Origin: Nitzschia sp. DOCU1
Taxonomy: Eukaryota > Bacillariophyta > Bacillariophyceae > Bacillariales > Bacillariaceae
Assembly: GCA_951394045.1 (NCBI GenBank)
Contig: OX595985.1
Location: forward strand, 4,774,001 to 4,838,000
Direction: 5' to 3'
Length of the DNA: 64,000 nt
In this document: positions 1 through 9,430 of the stretch, one piece after another
Layout: every line of letters starts with the position of its first letter
Numbering within the stretch: the first letter of the stretch is position 1
Notes under the pieces: model-generated
Seen by the model: only the letters and a program-made list of their open reading frames with translations
Told to the model about the DNA's origin: nothing
Databases searched by the model: none
Translations under genes and position numbers: made by a program

Positions 1-962
1 CAATTGGGACGCGTTGAGCCACGCCTTTAAACGATTACCATTGCCTCGTCAGCTGTGGGTTCCACGTTGGCTCTCTTCCTTTCTTCCATTGCGGAGCACA
101 TTATTTCGCTGGGGCTTGGCTACAGACGATAAATGTCCCCGATGCCCGCATACCGAAACCCGTCACCACATTCTGGTGTGTTCTCACCCGATCAACCGCG
201 AACTGGTGGACCGTGCAATAGCGGATCTTGAGGTTTGGCTTACAAGTCAGCGAACTCACCCTTCATTGTCCTCTGGAATTGTCTCCATGATCCGTTCTTG
301 GTCCACGTCTACCCCGTGGACTATTCCAGCCGAGGTCCCGTCTACCCATCACTCCTTGCTGTCTTCTCAAGCTGCTCTTGGCCTTTCTGCTCTGATGGAT
401 GGGTTCATGCTTCGTTCTTGGACTGCATTTCAGCATGCCCACTATCAATTCCTTGGTTCTAAACGTACTGGAAAACGGTGGCACTCCTTGCTCATTCGTC
501 GAATTTGGCAGATTGCCTGGATATCTTGGCAGCACCGATATCAGGTCTTGCGATCGGAAGACTCGCTCGTTCTTCTTCGCCGTCATGCCGACCTCGATGC
601 TGCTATTGCGGCTGCCTTCGCCACTGATCGGTCGCACCTTCCCCGCCCTGCCCGCCGTTGGTTCCTGCGATCCCCCTCGGCCCTACATTCTGAAACACTT
701 GATTACAAACTTCTCTGGCTCCGCAATGTTCAGGCTTGGATGCCTAACCATTGCGAGGGACCGTGACATTTGATGACTCTTTGTCATCTCATGTTTCGCT
801 CCCACCAGGTGTTTGATCTTCCTCCCCATGTCGTTACAAGCTCGTCCGTCTGGTGTTGATGTGAGACCCCCTGTGCGACTTTACAGCCTTGATGGGCGAC
901 TACTGGCGTCCTTATGATAGCCTAGTAAGTAGTAAATCTGTGAGTTAGTTAGTTAGTTAGTT
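1..962 (+). mobile_element. 3' end of a non-LTR (LINE-type) retrotransposon, cut by the window edge
   Basis: The reading frame is open from base 2 to the stop at 766 and ends in a cysteine/histidine zinc-binding module like those that follow reverse transcriptase in LINEs. A short untranslated stretch follows, then a GTTA simple-repeat tail at about 940-962, a usual kind of LINE 3' terminus. The 5' part lies outside the window. Sequence beyond the tail has a different character, so the insertion boundary is probably near 962. Confidence 0.65.
2..766 (+). CDS. C-terminal part of LINE ORF2: zinc-binding reverse-transcriptase tail (partial)
   Basis: The frame continues upstream past the window edge, so the ATG at 14 is not a real start. 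The visible part has a segment rich in Trp, Leu and Arg, then a CPRC...H-H-x3-C-x2-H arrangement at residues 42-58 (counted from the ATG at 14), which resembles the zinc-binding domain after reverse transcriptase in plant and protist LINEs. The rest is a basic, Trp-rich tail. In the family the protein nicks DNA and primes reverse transcription at the target. No catalytic residue is present in this fragment, so function here is inferred from the zinc module and the downstream simple-repeat tail. Confidence 0.55.
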   Translation, partial: NWDALSHAFKRLPLPRQLWVPRWLSSFLPLRSTLFRWGLATDDKCPRCPHTETRHHILVCSHPINRELVDRAIADLEVWLTSQRTHPSLSSGIVSMIRSWSTSTPWTIPAEVPSTHHSLLSSQAALGLSALMDGFMLRSWTAFQHAHYQFLGSKRTGKRWHSLLIRRIWQIAWISWQHRYQVLRSEDSLVLLRRHADLDAAIAAAFATDRSHLPRPARRWFLRSPSALHSETLDYKLLWLRNVQAWMPNHCEGP

Positions 963-1283
963 GGAATCAAGGCGTGCATTGAACGCCTTCGTCTTACAAA
1001 TGATGCAGTGGAGAACTGGATCAAAGGCCAATCCACCATCAATTGCGTATTGCCGCCCGTGTTTTGCTTTGAACCGTGATGCTTTTTTCCTTGCCTTGGC
1101 ATTCGCACCGATTCGTTTCTGCGATTGGATGCCCATTGTCGCTGCCGCAGTTACTACAGTGTTGTCGATAGCAGTAGTAGCTGCAGCAACACCATTTTGT
1201 GAAAGAGGAAGCCGTGGTGGCCTCAGGTAAGGGTTGATGATGCATCTTGTTGAAGTAGTAGCCGCTGTCATCATCTCGTTCAT
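957..1283 (-). pseudogene. Possible fragment of a lineage-specific basic protein with a CxxC motif
   Basis: A 108-residue minus-strand frame has a low-complexity Ala/Thr N-terminal half, a Lys/Arg-rich middle and a C-terminal segment with H-C-x2-C. The last part resembles the start of a small Cys/His metal-binding module seen in hypothetical proteins of diatoms (from memory, weak). It runs straight into the simple-repeat tail of the LINE at 962, so it may be a host gene cut by that insertion. It could equally be a chance frame. Confidence 0.25.
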
Positions 1284-1540
1284 TACGGAATCTCAATCAA
1301 TGTGACAGTCGCAATGGGAAATGGGTGCATTTGTTTTCGTTGTGGGCACCCTTTTGTGGAGGGAAAAGCATGCCTTGCTCGACTTTGAATCTATGTATGA
1401 ATTTAATTGTGTTGTGTTAATATTTGAAGGTCTTCCGATTAGGCACGAGGACACTATTAAGACACCATTAATATGAAATGATTGGCTGGAACTTCTGCCT
1501 GAATACTTTACATCCCTGCACCAAAACTGGACGACAAATA
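1284..1540. other. AT-rich spacer before the Tc1/mariner element
   Basis: No coding signal is seen. The last 17 bases before the transposon (1524-1540) recur at 5384-5400, beyond the second transposase fragment. Confidence 0.5.
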
Positions 1541-1629
1541 TTACTGTTCCGTTCCTTCTGTGAACCGTAGAATAAAAAAAGTTCCTCCGAAAAGATTCTC
1601 TTGGGGACGACTCCTTCCGATTGCGATCC
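1541..1629 (+). repeat. Left terminal inverted repeat of the Tc1/mariner element
   Basis: It pairs with 4507-4595 over 89 bp with two mismatches. It lies directly upstream of the WW-protein gene and probably also forms part of its 5' untranslated region or promoter. Confidence 0.9.
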
Positions 1630-1783
1630 CGGCCTGCCAGATCTCCCAGATCTTAGATCTTGGAGGGAAAATCTCGTTCCAACTCGTGCCAACGCGCGAA
1701 ATATCCCTGTAGACCATAGTACATATCCAACGGTTAGAAATATATTTCAGTTGAGACACAAAACACTCACAAAATCGGCGACG

Positions 1784-3167
1784 ATGGCAGGTAAAAAGAC
1801 TAGCAACACGACCACCAACGGTTCGGATTCCGAGCCGGATGAGAGCAATGTTGGCGACAAGGAGCATGTGGATCAGAAATGAGGCCGAGTCCAATCTTGC
1901 CGAGAAGGTGGAGGCTCTCAAAAAAATGAGCCATGATTCCACCACCCGCGAGAAGGATCTTAAGGCTGCCTACGCAAGAATCAAGACTCTGGAGAAGCAG
2001 ATCGACAGTCAAATGGAGCTGAAGTTGTCGACTGCTCTACAGAAGAAGCAATGCGACTTGCAAGCAAAACAGGTCATGCTTCAGCTAGAAGCCCAGAAGG
2101 AGCGCAAAGCAATTGCGATGAAGAAGCTGGACATCGAGGCCAAGATCAAGCTACAAGCCCACAAGTTGTCAGTGGCAAAGTCTGTTATCAAGAGCAAGTC
2201 GCAGGCCAAACTCTATGAACACAAGTCTAAGATCAAGCAGAGTCGAGACCATGTCAGTGCTCATCAGGCCGCCAACAACAATGGCCCGCACTTTGGCGCC
2301 CATCCAACGAACGGGCAGTTTCCCAATGTCGGCACCATCGGCGCCGAATCTTTGCTCAACACGTTGTCTCTGCTTGGGAAACAGAAGAAGCCACAGCCAG
2401 GAGTAGATCCGAATCTATTCCAGCAGACGCTCACCCAGCTCTTTCCCACTGTCAGCCCTCATTCCATTGCTATGACACCACAGAAGAATCAAGAGCTTCT
2501 TCCTCATGGGTGGCAGCGCGTGGAAGACCCAACTACTGGGCGTCCATACTACGTTAGTCCCAGTTCTGGCAAGGTTGTCTTTAATCGACAAGAGATCTAC
2601 AAGCAGGCGCCACGAGATCCTTTGTCTCCCGTGGACAGCAATACAACAATCAAACCCGAAGTTCCTACCTCCCGCTCTTTTTTTGCAGCTGCAGCCCATA
2701 GCTACAACGGCAAGAAGCAGAAGACTATTCATCATGGAGAGACCATCAGCATTGCGGATTCATCCTCCTCGTTCAGCAACAAGAAGGAAAACGCCAGCGC
2801 GCAGATAGATGCTTTGTCTGCGGTGAAACCGGAAGTTCCTACCTCCCGCTCTTTCTTTGCAGCTGCAGCCCGTAGCTACAACAACAACAAGCAGAAGATT
2901 ATTCATCACGAAGAGATCATCAGCATTGCGGATTCAGCCTCGTTGAGCAAGAAGGAAAATGCTGGCGGGCGGGGAGACTTTCTTGAAGAATCACCGGAAA
3001 TCATCTTCGGATCAGCGCCTCCTTTGTTGGGTAGTACAATCGCCTGCCATCAAACGTCAGAGGATGAGGATACAGTCTACAATGATGACGATGATGACAA
3101 ATCGCAGGAACTGTTCAAGTCGTCACAGTCATCGCAGTCATCCGAGACCGCGTTGAAGGAGAACTAG
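1784..3167 (+). CDS. Transposon-borne coiled-coil / WW-like protein, one +1 shift needed
   Basis: Two frames overlap: an ATG at 1784 opens a 33-codon frame ending in TGA at 1880-1882, and the main frame continues from there to 3167. The shift is one base at AAA-TGA. The joined protein would be about 460 residues. Its first third is a Lys/Glu/Leu-rich coiled coil. In the middle a Gly-Trp...Tyr-Tyr-Val stretch (nt about 2497-2610) resembles a WW domain, although the second Trp appears as Phe. Two tandem copies of a 45-residue block (nt about 2650-2790 and 2824-2960) carry a PEVPTSRSFFAAAA motif, and the C-terminus is acidic and Ser-rich. It is not a known transposase domain. Its position between the inverted repeats suggests a partner of transposition or of host factors (inference). 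Confidence 0.7.
1877..1884 (+). other. Candidate +1 frameshift site, AAA-TGA
   Basis: The upstream frame stops at TGA 1880-1882. Skipping its T enters the long downstream frame. A single-base sequencing error or mutation explains it equally well. Confidence 0.3.
2650..2965 (+). repeat. Tandem 174-bp coding duplication
   Basis: Bases from about 2650 and from about 2824 are nearly the same for more than 70 bp and keep the reading frame, giving two copies of a block with PEVPTSRSFFAAAA, a basic KKQK/NKQK run, IHH and ISIADS. Substitutions are mostly conservative, consistent with selection on the repeated peptide. Confidence 0.75.
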
Positions 3168-3289
3168 ACTTGTCAGTGGGATTATTTTCAAAAAAGTACC
3201 TATTTGGCGTGGGTGGTTCTGCCACTCTATTTCGCTGATCCTACATTATTATTCGATATATGATAGCCTAATAAAATATTAAACAACTA

Positions 3290-4390
3290 TTAGTAGCCAC
3301 AGTGCGCAGCACACTTAACTATTAGTTCGTAGTTGATTGACTCTGCAACGACTCGTCCAACTTGCTGTTCAATAGTCATTTGAGAGATCTCGGCACCTCC
3401 GTCAGAGCGGTACCGGTCTGACCGGATACGCCGAGCTAGGATATGAAACACCAATTCAATTGGGTTTAGTTCTGGTGCCCTTGTTGGCAAGGGGATCACC
3501 AGAACTCCGTAGGAGAACAGAAGGTCTCTAACGTGGGATGCCTCGGCACCAGTGTGGATGGCAGCATTGTCCATTATCAGCACATCGCCCGGCTGGAACC
3601 AGTTATGGCCCAGCAGATACTCGATGTATGCTGTGAACAATGCCGCTGTTCCGTTCTCTTTGCCAATGGTGAAGTGCATGGCTGGCTCCAGTCCACAACA
3701 GCGTATGATTGCAATCATATTTACCGCCGCCCTGAAGTTCCCTGAAACAGGGATCGCCCGAATGGTGTTGGTAAGTGGGTCCACCCTCACTTTATTGTTG
3801 TAAACATCTCCATTGATGAAATGCTTTTCATCAATGAAGTGGTACTTTGCATGGTCGGGGAACTTTACTATCTTCTCCATGAACTCGTGGTAACGGTGGA
3901 TGTTTTGAGGTTTCCACTTGTCGATGGGAACCAGTGGGGCTGTTCGTAGGGACCCACGGTAGTCAAAACGATGTTTAAAAAAATGGTCGATGGTCTGCAC
4001 ACAGACCATTGTACCGGTAGATTGTCGTAGCTTGGTTTGGTACTCAAGCAAGGTCATCTGATCGTTCTCTGCACGTAGAGAGAGAAGCACAACGGTATCA
4101 AGGGGGGAAATTTTCGTGTATTGTCGTCGTGTTTCCCGCAAATCCTCCTTCGCAACATTGGGGTCTAGTAGCCCCCCGGTCTCCAGATACTCAGAGATGA
4201 CTCGGTGTGCATAGCCCACGCTCACCTTCGCCGCCTCTGCCACTTGACGTGTCTTAAGCCGACCGTTTTGGTGGTAGTCGTTGTCAGCGGCCCGTTGAAG
4301 CTCAAGAAAGGTCTGGAGCACTTCTAACTTCTTCTCCATGGTGTACCGGACACCATGTTTGAAGAACCCACCATTCAAGTTAACCTCCAT
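3290..4390 (-). CDS. Tc1/mariner-superfamily (DDE) transposase, full length
   Basis: The 366-residue protein is within the usual size for Tc1/mariner transposases. The N-terminal third has helix-turn-helix-like segments (TRQVAEAAKVSVGYAHRVI). The catalytic core shows the first Asp in FIDEKH, the second in LIMDNAAIH and the Glu in PELNPIE. About 37 residues separate the second Asp and the Glu. It would bind the 89-bp terminal repeats and cut and paste the element at TA sites. The frame is unbroken and all three catalytic residues are present, so it may be active. The start is the first ATG after a short leader that contains a GGCGACAATG motif shared with the related genes nearby. Confidence 0.9.
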   Translation of the reverse strand: MEVNLNGGFFKHGVRYTMEKKLEVLQTFLELQRAADNDYHQNGRLKTRQVAEAAKVSVGYAHRVISEYLETGGLLDPNVAKEDLRETRRQYTKISPLDTVVLLSLRAENDQMTLLEYQTKLRQSTGTMVCVQTIDHFFKHRFDYRGSLRTAPLVPIDKWKPQNIHRYHEFMEKIVKFPDHAKYHFIDEKHFINGDVYNNKVRVDPLTNTIRAIPVSGNFRAAVNMIAIIRCCGLEPAMHFTIGKENGTAALFTAYIEYLLGHNWFQPGDVLIMDNAAIHTGAEASHVRDLLFSYGVLVIPLPTRAPELNPIELVFHILARRIRSDRYRSDGGAEISQMTIEQQVGRVVAESINYELIVKCAAHCGY

Positions 4391-4506
4391 AGTGGTAAAA
4401 TTTGTTGTCGTTGTTGTCGCAATGATGTGAGCAACGATGGGTCATTGTCGCCATAATGGTTGTTGATTGCCGGCAATTCACGCCAAATTTGATTTGCGTC
4501 GCTCTC

Positions 4507-4595
4507 GGATCGCAATCGGAAGGAGGCGTCCCCGAGAGAATCTTTTCGGAGGAACTTTTTTTATTCTACGGTTCACAGAAGGAACGGAACAGTAA
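4507..4595 (-). repeat. Right terminal inverted repeat of the Tc1/mariner element
   Basis: It is complementary to 1541-1629 and lies just upstream of the transposase gene on the minus strand. Confidence 0.9.
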
Positions 4596-4597
4596 TA

Positions 4598-4851
4598 TTA
4601 TGGTTCCAATCTTTCCGGAAACGGAAAAACTTTTTTTATTTTCCCCCCGACATGACCCGAAGCCAAAATCTTTTCGATCGCCAGATTGCCGGGCGAGCTT
4701 CGGATTGGAGGGAAAATCATGGTCCAACGTGTAGATAAGTCCCGTAGACCATAGTAGAAAACTGAACGTCGGCTTTCGTTTTCCGTTTAGCCCCTCACGA
4801 AATTGGCGACGATGACCAATAATCACCGATCTACCTGCATCGTACTACAAT
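4598..4851 (+). promoter_or_regulatory. Leader region shared by the transposon genes
   Basis: The segment before the truncated transposase shares blocks with the leader of the WW-protein gene: GGAGGGAAAATC, CCGTAGACCATAGTA and GGCGACGATG. GGCGACAATG also precedes the full transposase on the other strand (near 4450). These blocks may be promoter or 5'-UTR elements of one transposon family. Confidence 0.4.
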
Positions 4852-5361
4852 ATGGACATCAACGACCACGGAGGGTACTACCATCGAGGTAGTCGGTACG
4901 GGATTGACAAACGAATGGCAGTCATCGAGGCCTTTTTGGATCGCCAAAAGGCCGACCTTGCCATGGACGAAGAAATTGAACAAGATGGACGCAGCTTTGG
5001 GGCGCTCCACATACGGGAGGTGGCGGCGGATTGTCGGGTAGGAGTCAGGTTTGCTTACAATGTTGTTCAGGAGTATTTGGCTATGGGCTATGTCAGGGAG
5101 CCTACCGAGTACCAAGACGAGTTAAGGGCAATAAGACAACAATACACTAAACTTGGTCCCGAAGAATCTTTGGTCCTCCTGTCACTTTGCTGTGAGAACG
5201 ACCAGCAATTGTTGACTGACTACCAGCGGGGCCTCCAGCTGGCAACTGGGACAGTTGTTTGTGCGACGACAATCGACAACTTCTTTAAAAAGCGGTTCCA
5301 ACACAAGGGAAGTCTGAGGAAGTCGTCCATGGTTCCAGCTTGGGGGCCAAGTCTCTTTTGA
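4852..5361 (+). pseudogene. Truncated second Tc1/mariner-type transposase (N-terminal half)
   Basis: The 169-residue frame aligns with the first 150 or so residues of the full transposase at 3290-4390 (similar RYGIDKRMAVIEAFLDRQ start, REVAADCRVGV helix-turn-helix, and TTIDNFFKKRF before a GSLRK...VP block). The similarity stops just after VP, where the frame runs into unrelated sequence and ends. The catalytic domain is therefore missing. The divergence is large, so this is a different subfamily rather than a recent duplicate. Confidence 0.75.
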
Positions 5362-5832
5362 CCTTTTCCGGCCAAACTGGACGACAAATACCACGTAGAA
5401 TATCGCGCGGTGACCGGAAAAAGGCGAAGATCCCACCTCGAACTGGCGACGGAAGTTGGTGTCCCATCAGACATTCCGCTTCGGTTCGTTGCTTCGACGT
5501 TCGAACCAGTCGAATGCAAACTTCGACAACATCGACTCTTGCCGTTCGTCACATCCGAATTCGAATCAGTCGTATGACATTCGAATGATGCAGAAGATGA
5601 TCCGATCATAAGCTTTTCCCTATCATTGAATAACAGTAGTCTTTGTGACTCTGTTTTACATTATCAACATTTGTACACCTTGGCGATGCCGCTGGATTCG
5701 TGGCCGCAGGGAAAGTGATCTCGTTACTGCTGGTTCCAAGGCACTGAAACAACGACCACGCCCGTAGTGCTCCATATCCTAGCTTCTTTTAACATGGTTT
5801 CTATTTGTTTAGCATGCTATTTAGGTCTAGAG
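5362..5832. other. Spacer with no recognised gene
   Basis: A 17-base block (5384-5400) repeats the sequence at the left edge of the Tc1 element. Nothing else is recognised. Confidence 0.4.
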
Positions 5833-6420
5833 TTATGCCTGAGTCGTGTCGTTCAAACCGCAAGTGTTTGCGCCTGTGAATATCCATTCATTCATCGATA
5901 GCCGCCCCACTATTTCGAACAATCCAGTATCCTTCTCGCTTCGACGACGACGAATCGCGACTGTAGCTATTCCGATCTTCCTCATCATCGTCTCCATCTG
6001 AGACGTCCGTAAAGACATATCCAACCACCGGGGCGCAGTGATTCACATTGAAGAATTCAGAACCGCAGCCGATGTCATGATTCCACAAGAGTTGTCTTGC
6101 CAGAGGGCGGCGTCCACGCAGACAATAGCAGGACCATAGGAAACAATGTTGGCGACTGCCAATTCTTCGCCTTGTTTATCGCAGCCACATCCCGGTCCGT
6201 TGGAATAACAGATACATCGGTCCGTTGCGTATCCGTAGCCCTTGATGTTTCCGTATCTGCCTTGATTCGAATAATCGCCATGGTGTTCATTCTCACCGCC
6301 ATCCATTCTTCCGGTAGTAGCCATCGTCATCGCTATCGGAACTGCCTTGAGAGCGAGTTTCTGTGACTTTGCTACGATCTTGCCAACAATCCACGTCATA
6401 CTTTGGTTCCATCGTCCCAG
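5833..6420 (-). pseudogene. Papain-family (C1A) cysteine protease, C-terminal half, frameshifted
   Basis: Three minus-strand frames together give the second half of a papain fold. One has YGPAIVCVDAALWQD followed by CGIMTSA, the equivalent of the GPVSVAIDA...YSGGI region. The next has NVNHCAPVVGY with the catalytic His. Then comes GYWIVRNS with the catalytic Asn, and after another shift GANTCGLNDTT, the usual C-terminal G-N-x-C-G. The Trp after NS appears lost through a one-base deletion. An Asp/Ser/Arg-rich insertion lies between His and Asn. I did not find the catalytic Cys segment upstream. At least two frameshifts make this a pseudogene. Confidence 0.75.
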
Positions 6421-7562
6421 TGTTGGATGCCAGCCTGATTCCACAGCCATCTCAAACAGCACGAAATATCAAACCAATCGCAACTAGCATTTCGCATAGT
6501 ATACACATTGGAGTTTGTTTGCCGCTTCAACGTGCGATGATTCTTTTGTTGAATGCGTTGTTTGATGGATGGATGACATCGTTGAGTTGCTTCGTTGCAG
6601 CGTGCGCCGCCATGGTGTCGATGTGACGATGGTGATGGTTGAGCAAAACGGATCCTCGTTTTGATGACGGTGGCGAATGATGGACTATGACGTAGTTAGG
6701 CATATGTTTTGCGTTCCTACTAGAATTTATTTCGTAGAATCCTACATGTTGGAACCCTAAAGGACTCTGGTGATACAAATCACAAATATCCAAATTAGGC
6801 TCTAGCTAGAGTTTCGTCGCTAGCAACAACTCTCGGGACGGAATTTTGGGCGCCGGCCGGGTCAGTCGCCAATCTTGGTCCCCAATATTCAAATCGCGGA
6901 CACCCTAACACACTAACATTATTGGTAAAATGAGACCAGGATCGTATTTTCTGGTAGCCCAGCCACACAGTCTACGTCATCATACCCCATCCAAAATTGG
7001 AGTATTGGACCCATAGGATAGGGCGAGCAGGAGTATGAAAATGCAACAAGGGTCTCATTTGCAGTCATATATCGATGGAAATGAGACCCTACCACGAGAA
7101 AATAGCGCTACACTCCTAAAAATGAGACCCAGTAGCTAAAAGAAGAGTTGTGACTATGCGGTAGCTTGGCATCCTTCGTTCTCAACCCCGAACCTTAGCA
7201 AAAGTAAAATACTACTATATTTAGCAACCCCAGAGAGACTGAAAGCATCGACCTTGCATGTTCATGCTTTCCTTCTGATAAGGTCACCGAGTCGCCATCA
7301 TATCCATAAAGCAAGTACTAGCACGCACCATGCAGTGCTAGTATTGCTCGCCTTCGATATACCTACTGAAAGCTAGTAGTTGTAGTACTATGATTGACTA
7401 TTCCGTACTATAGTGGTTTGTAGTTCTTCCAAGTAGTAGAATCCCCCGCCATTTTCTTACAAACTGAGAATGGTAAAGTCTTCCAATCCCAAAGATTTTA
7501 ATTCCAATCCTTTTTCATTCGCCAAGTGCAAGACACAAATAAAGTAAAACGATAGAGTCATA
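6421..7562. other. Non-coding stretch with repeated AATGAGACC motifs
   Basis: No convincing gene. The motif AATGAGACC or its complement occurs near 6928, 7049, 7079 and 7120, and GGGTCTCAT again near 8163. Confidence 0.5.
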
Positions 7563-8040
7563 TCAGCTTGGCTTTGAGTCATTTGTATTTTGCGTACAGC
7601 ATCTTGAAAGGACAAAAAGGGCAAAGGAGCGTCTTGGTCGGTTTCCGTAGAAGTAGGAGATCATAGAAGGCTCTGGATCCAAACTCTTCTCATCATCTTC
7701 GTCCATGAGTTCCTCCTTTTCTTCATCAGCAGCCGACGACTGTCGACGCGCCTTCAAGGTTCGCAAGTTTGTCCCAAAGATCCTTGTTGAGACGCTTGAC
7801 ATCGACCTTTTTCGCAACGCAACCGTAGCATATCCGACCCTGACCTTTTCCACCTTGCGCACTCCCTCCAAATCTGGTACCACAAAGTCACCATCATCGT
7901 TGCCTGCTCCAAAGGCATCATCATTATCATCCCCATATGGTTGGTTGTCGCAGCCACCACCGTTGCCCCAGGTGGAGTTGATAGAGAATGTTGTTGTTGT
8001 TGTTGTGGTGGTGGTGGTGTTTGCGTAAAACTTTGTTGCG
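7563..8040 (-). pseudogene. Condensin subunit 2 (CAP-H / Barren) C-terminal fragment, frameshifted
   Basis: The minus strand reads an Asp-rich linker, then DGDFVVPDLEGVRKVEKV and GYATVA, and after a shift KKVDVKRLNKDLWDKL, which is the conserved C-terminal region of the kleisin subunit of condensin. A further shift gives FYDLL and PTKTLL, again matching the family. The first shift coincides with a direct TTGCG TTGCG duplication where the intact gene would have one copy. A Gln/Pro-rich segment lies upstream. CAP-H bridges the SMC2/SMC4 heads; this copy is broken and lacks most of the protein. Confidence 0.75.
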
Positions 8041-8192
8041 TCACGATGACAGATTGCTGCCTCCGATGCGCGCCGACTGTGACACGTCGTTGCGCTGCGC
8101 AACGTATGGTGTCGATGCGTACTGTGTTGGGCAGGTTATGTAGGCTTTGTACTAAGGTCTACAGGGTCTCATGTACGGTCTTATTTTTTTGA

Positions 8193-9430
8193 GGTACGAC
8201 CACAGTTTATTCCTTTACACTAACAGTTTATTCCAAAAAAAACTTGAAAAATGGGCTCTTTTGGACGGAAACACTGTAGTTCTGTCAGAACCCTACCAAG
8301 TGCTACCGACGTGGCCGACGGTTGGCCCATTTCGTCCAAAATCAGTGCATTTTGACTGAATTCACGTCCTCATCATGTCCTACTTTGATAACTCATTTAA
8401 GGACGCTTTGATAGCTCATTTAACACTATGACACAAAAGATTGAAATTTGCCATCAAATTTACTGAATTTCAAGCTTCTTTTTGTGTATTCTTGATATCT
8501 TTGGAGCGCCACCCCTCCCTCCAATGCCAGGAGCGTCCCTGGTTCGCCATCCTGGATGGATGACAGACGCCTTGTGAGCTCTGATTGCTGAACATGGCGA
8601 ACAACGACAAGGTGAAAAGTGAAGCTTTGTTTTCATTTCCTAGTGGGAAGAAGGGGTCTATGGCCGGATGCCCGTTCGGCAAAGGAAGAGGCATAATAGT
8701 TCTATTTTAGAATCAGCAGGGCGACAATACAATTAGGGTGTATGTTGATATTCGATCGTGTTAGATAATTAATTGTGATATTGGGTCAACGACCTTTCAG
8801 GGGTGTCTAAATCGCCTCGGAAACAGGTACGGAATGAATTCCATTCCTGTTTTGGTTGTGGAATGGATTCCGCGGGTCCGGAAACGTTACCTGCCACCGT
8901 GATGGTACCTATTAAACAGGTATGGAATGAATTCGGTAATTCCGCCGGAGCGATGACGGTTGGAGGTTCGTGACAGCGTGAGTCGTGATAAAGGCGAACT
9001 CACCCAAGCCTGCTAATAATTTGAGCGAACATCGCTAAAAAGAGCCTATCTCCGTGATTTCAGGGGGGAGACGGGTCTGCGTTGATAAATTCGCTGTTGG
9101 AAAAAGTCCAATACCAGTTGGAAAAGTCCAACACCGGAATGCCGTGTTTGGACTTTTCCAAACACGGTTTTTGTGTGTTGGAATTTTCCATCGCCGAATT
9201 CCAAAACCGCTTTCCTCGTTCATACCTACTGTGTCCTAGAGAGTGCTTGCTACTTCTGCGCGCCCCTACTCCGAAATGCTCGTCCCTACGAACACTGCTG
9301 ATGCATTCCAGCCTCATCGCTTCTTTGGCATCCGCGTTGTCGCCTGACATGAAAATTGATGATGATATTCCTAATCTTCTGAGACACGGAGGATTATTGG
9401 ATTCAGGCTCGATTAACCCAAAACAGCAAA
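8193..9430. other. Non-coding flank of DIRS element A with palindromic short repeats
   Basis: GGAATGAATTCCATTCC-like palindromes lie at 8830-8940 and five or so TTGGAAAAGTCC-type units (both orientations) at 9098-9190. Similar units recur on the other side of the DIRS element (16010-16290). No gene is seen. Confidence 0.6.

Larger units (their letters stand above)
1541..4595. mobile_element. Complete Tc1/mariner-type DNA transposon with two genes
   Basis: The element is bounded by inverted repeats 1541-1629 and 4507-4595, 89 bp each with two mismatches by eye, starting TTACTGTTCCGTTCC. A TA dinucleotide flanks both ends (1539-1540 and 4596-4597), as expected for Tc1/mariner integration. It holds a minus-strand transposase (3290-4390) and a plus-strand gene for a coiled-coil/WW-like protein (1784-3167). 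The two genes converge, with their stops about 120 bp apart. An intact transposase and near-identical ends suggest recent mobility. Confidence 0.9.

Noticed and set aside
1601..1783. Upstream in-frame ATG at 1601 as the start of the WW-protein gene
   Set aside because: This would translate the terminal inverted repeat; the ATG at 1784 follows the shared GGCGACGATG leader motif.
7941..8192. Cys-rich plus-strand frame at 7941
   Set aside because: It is the complement of the Gln-rich (CAA)n stretch of the CAP-H pseudogene.
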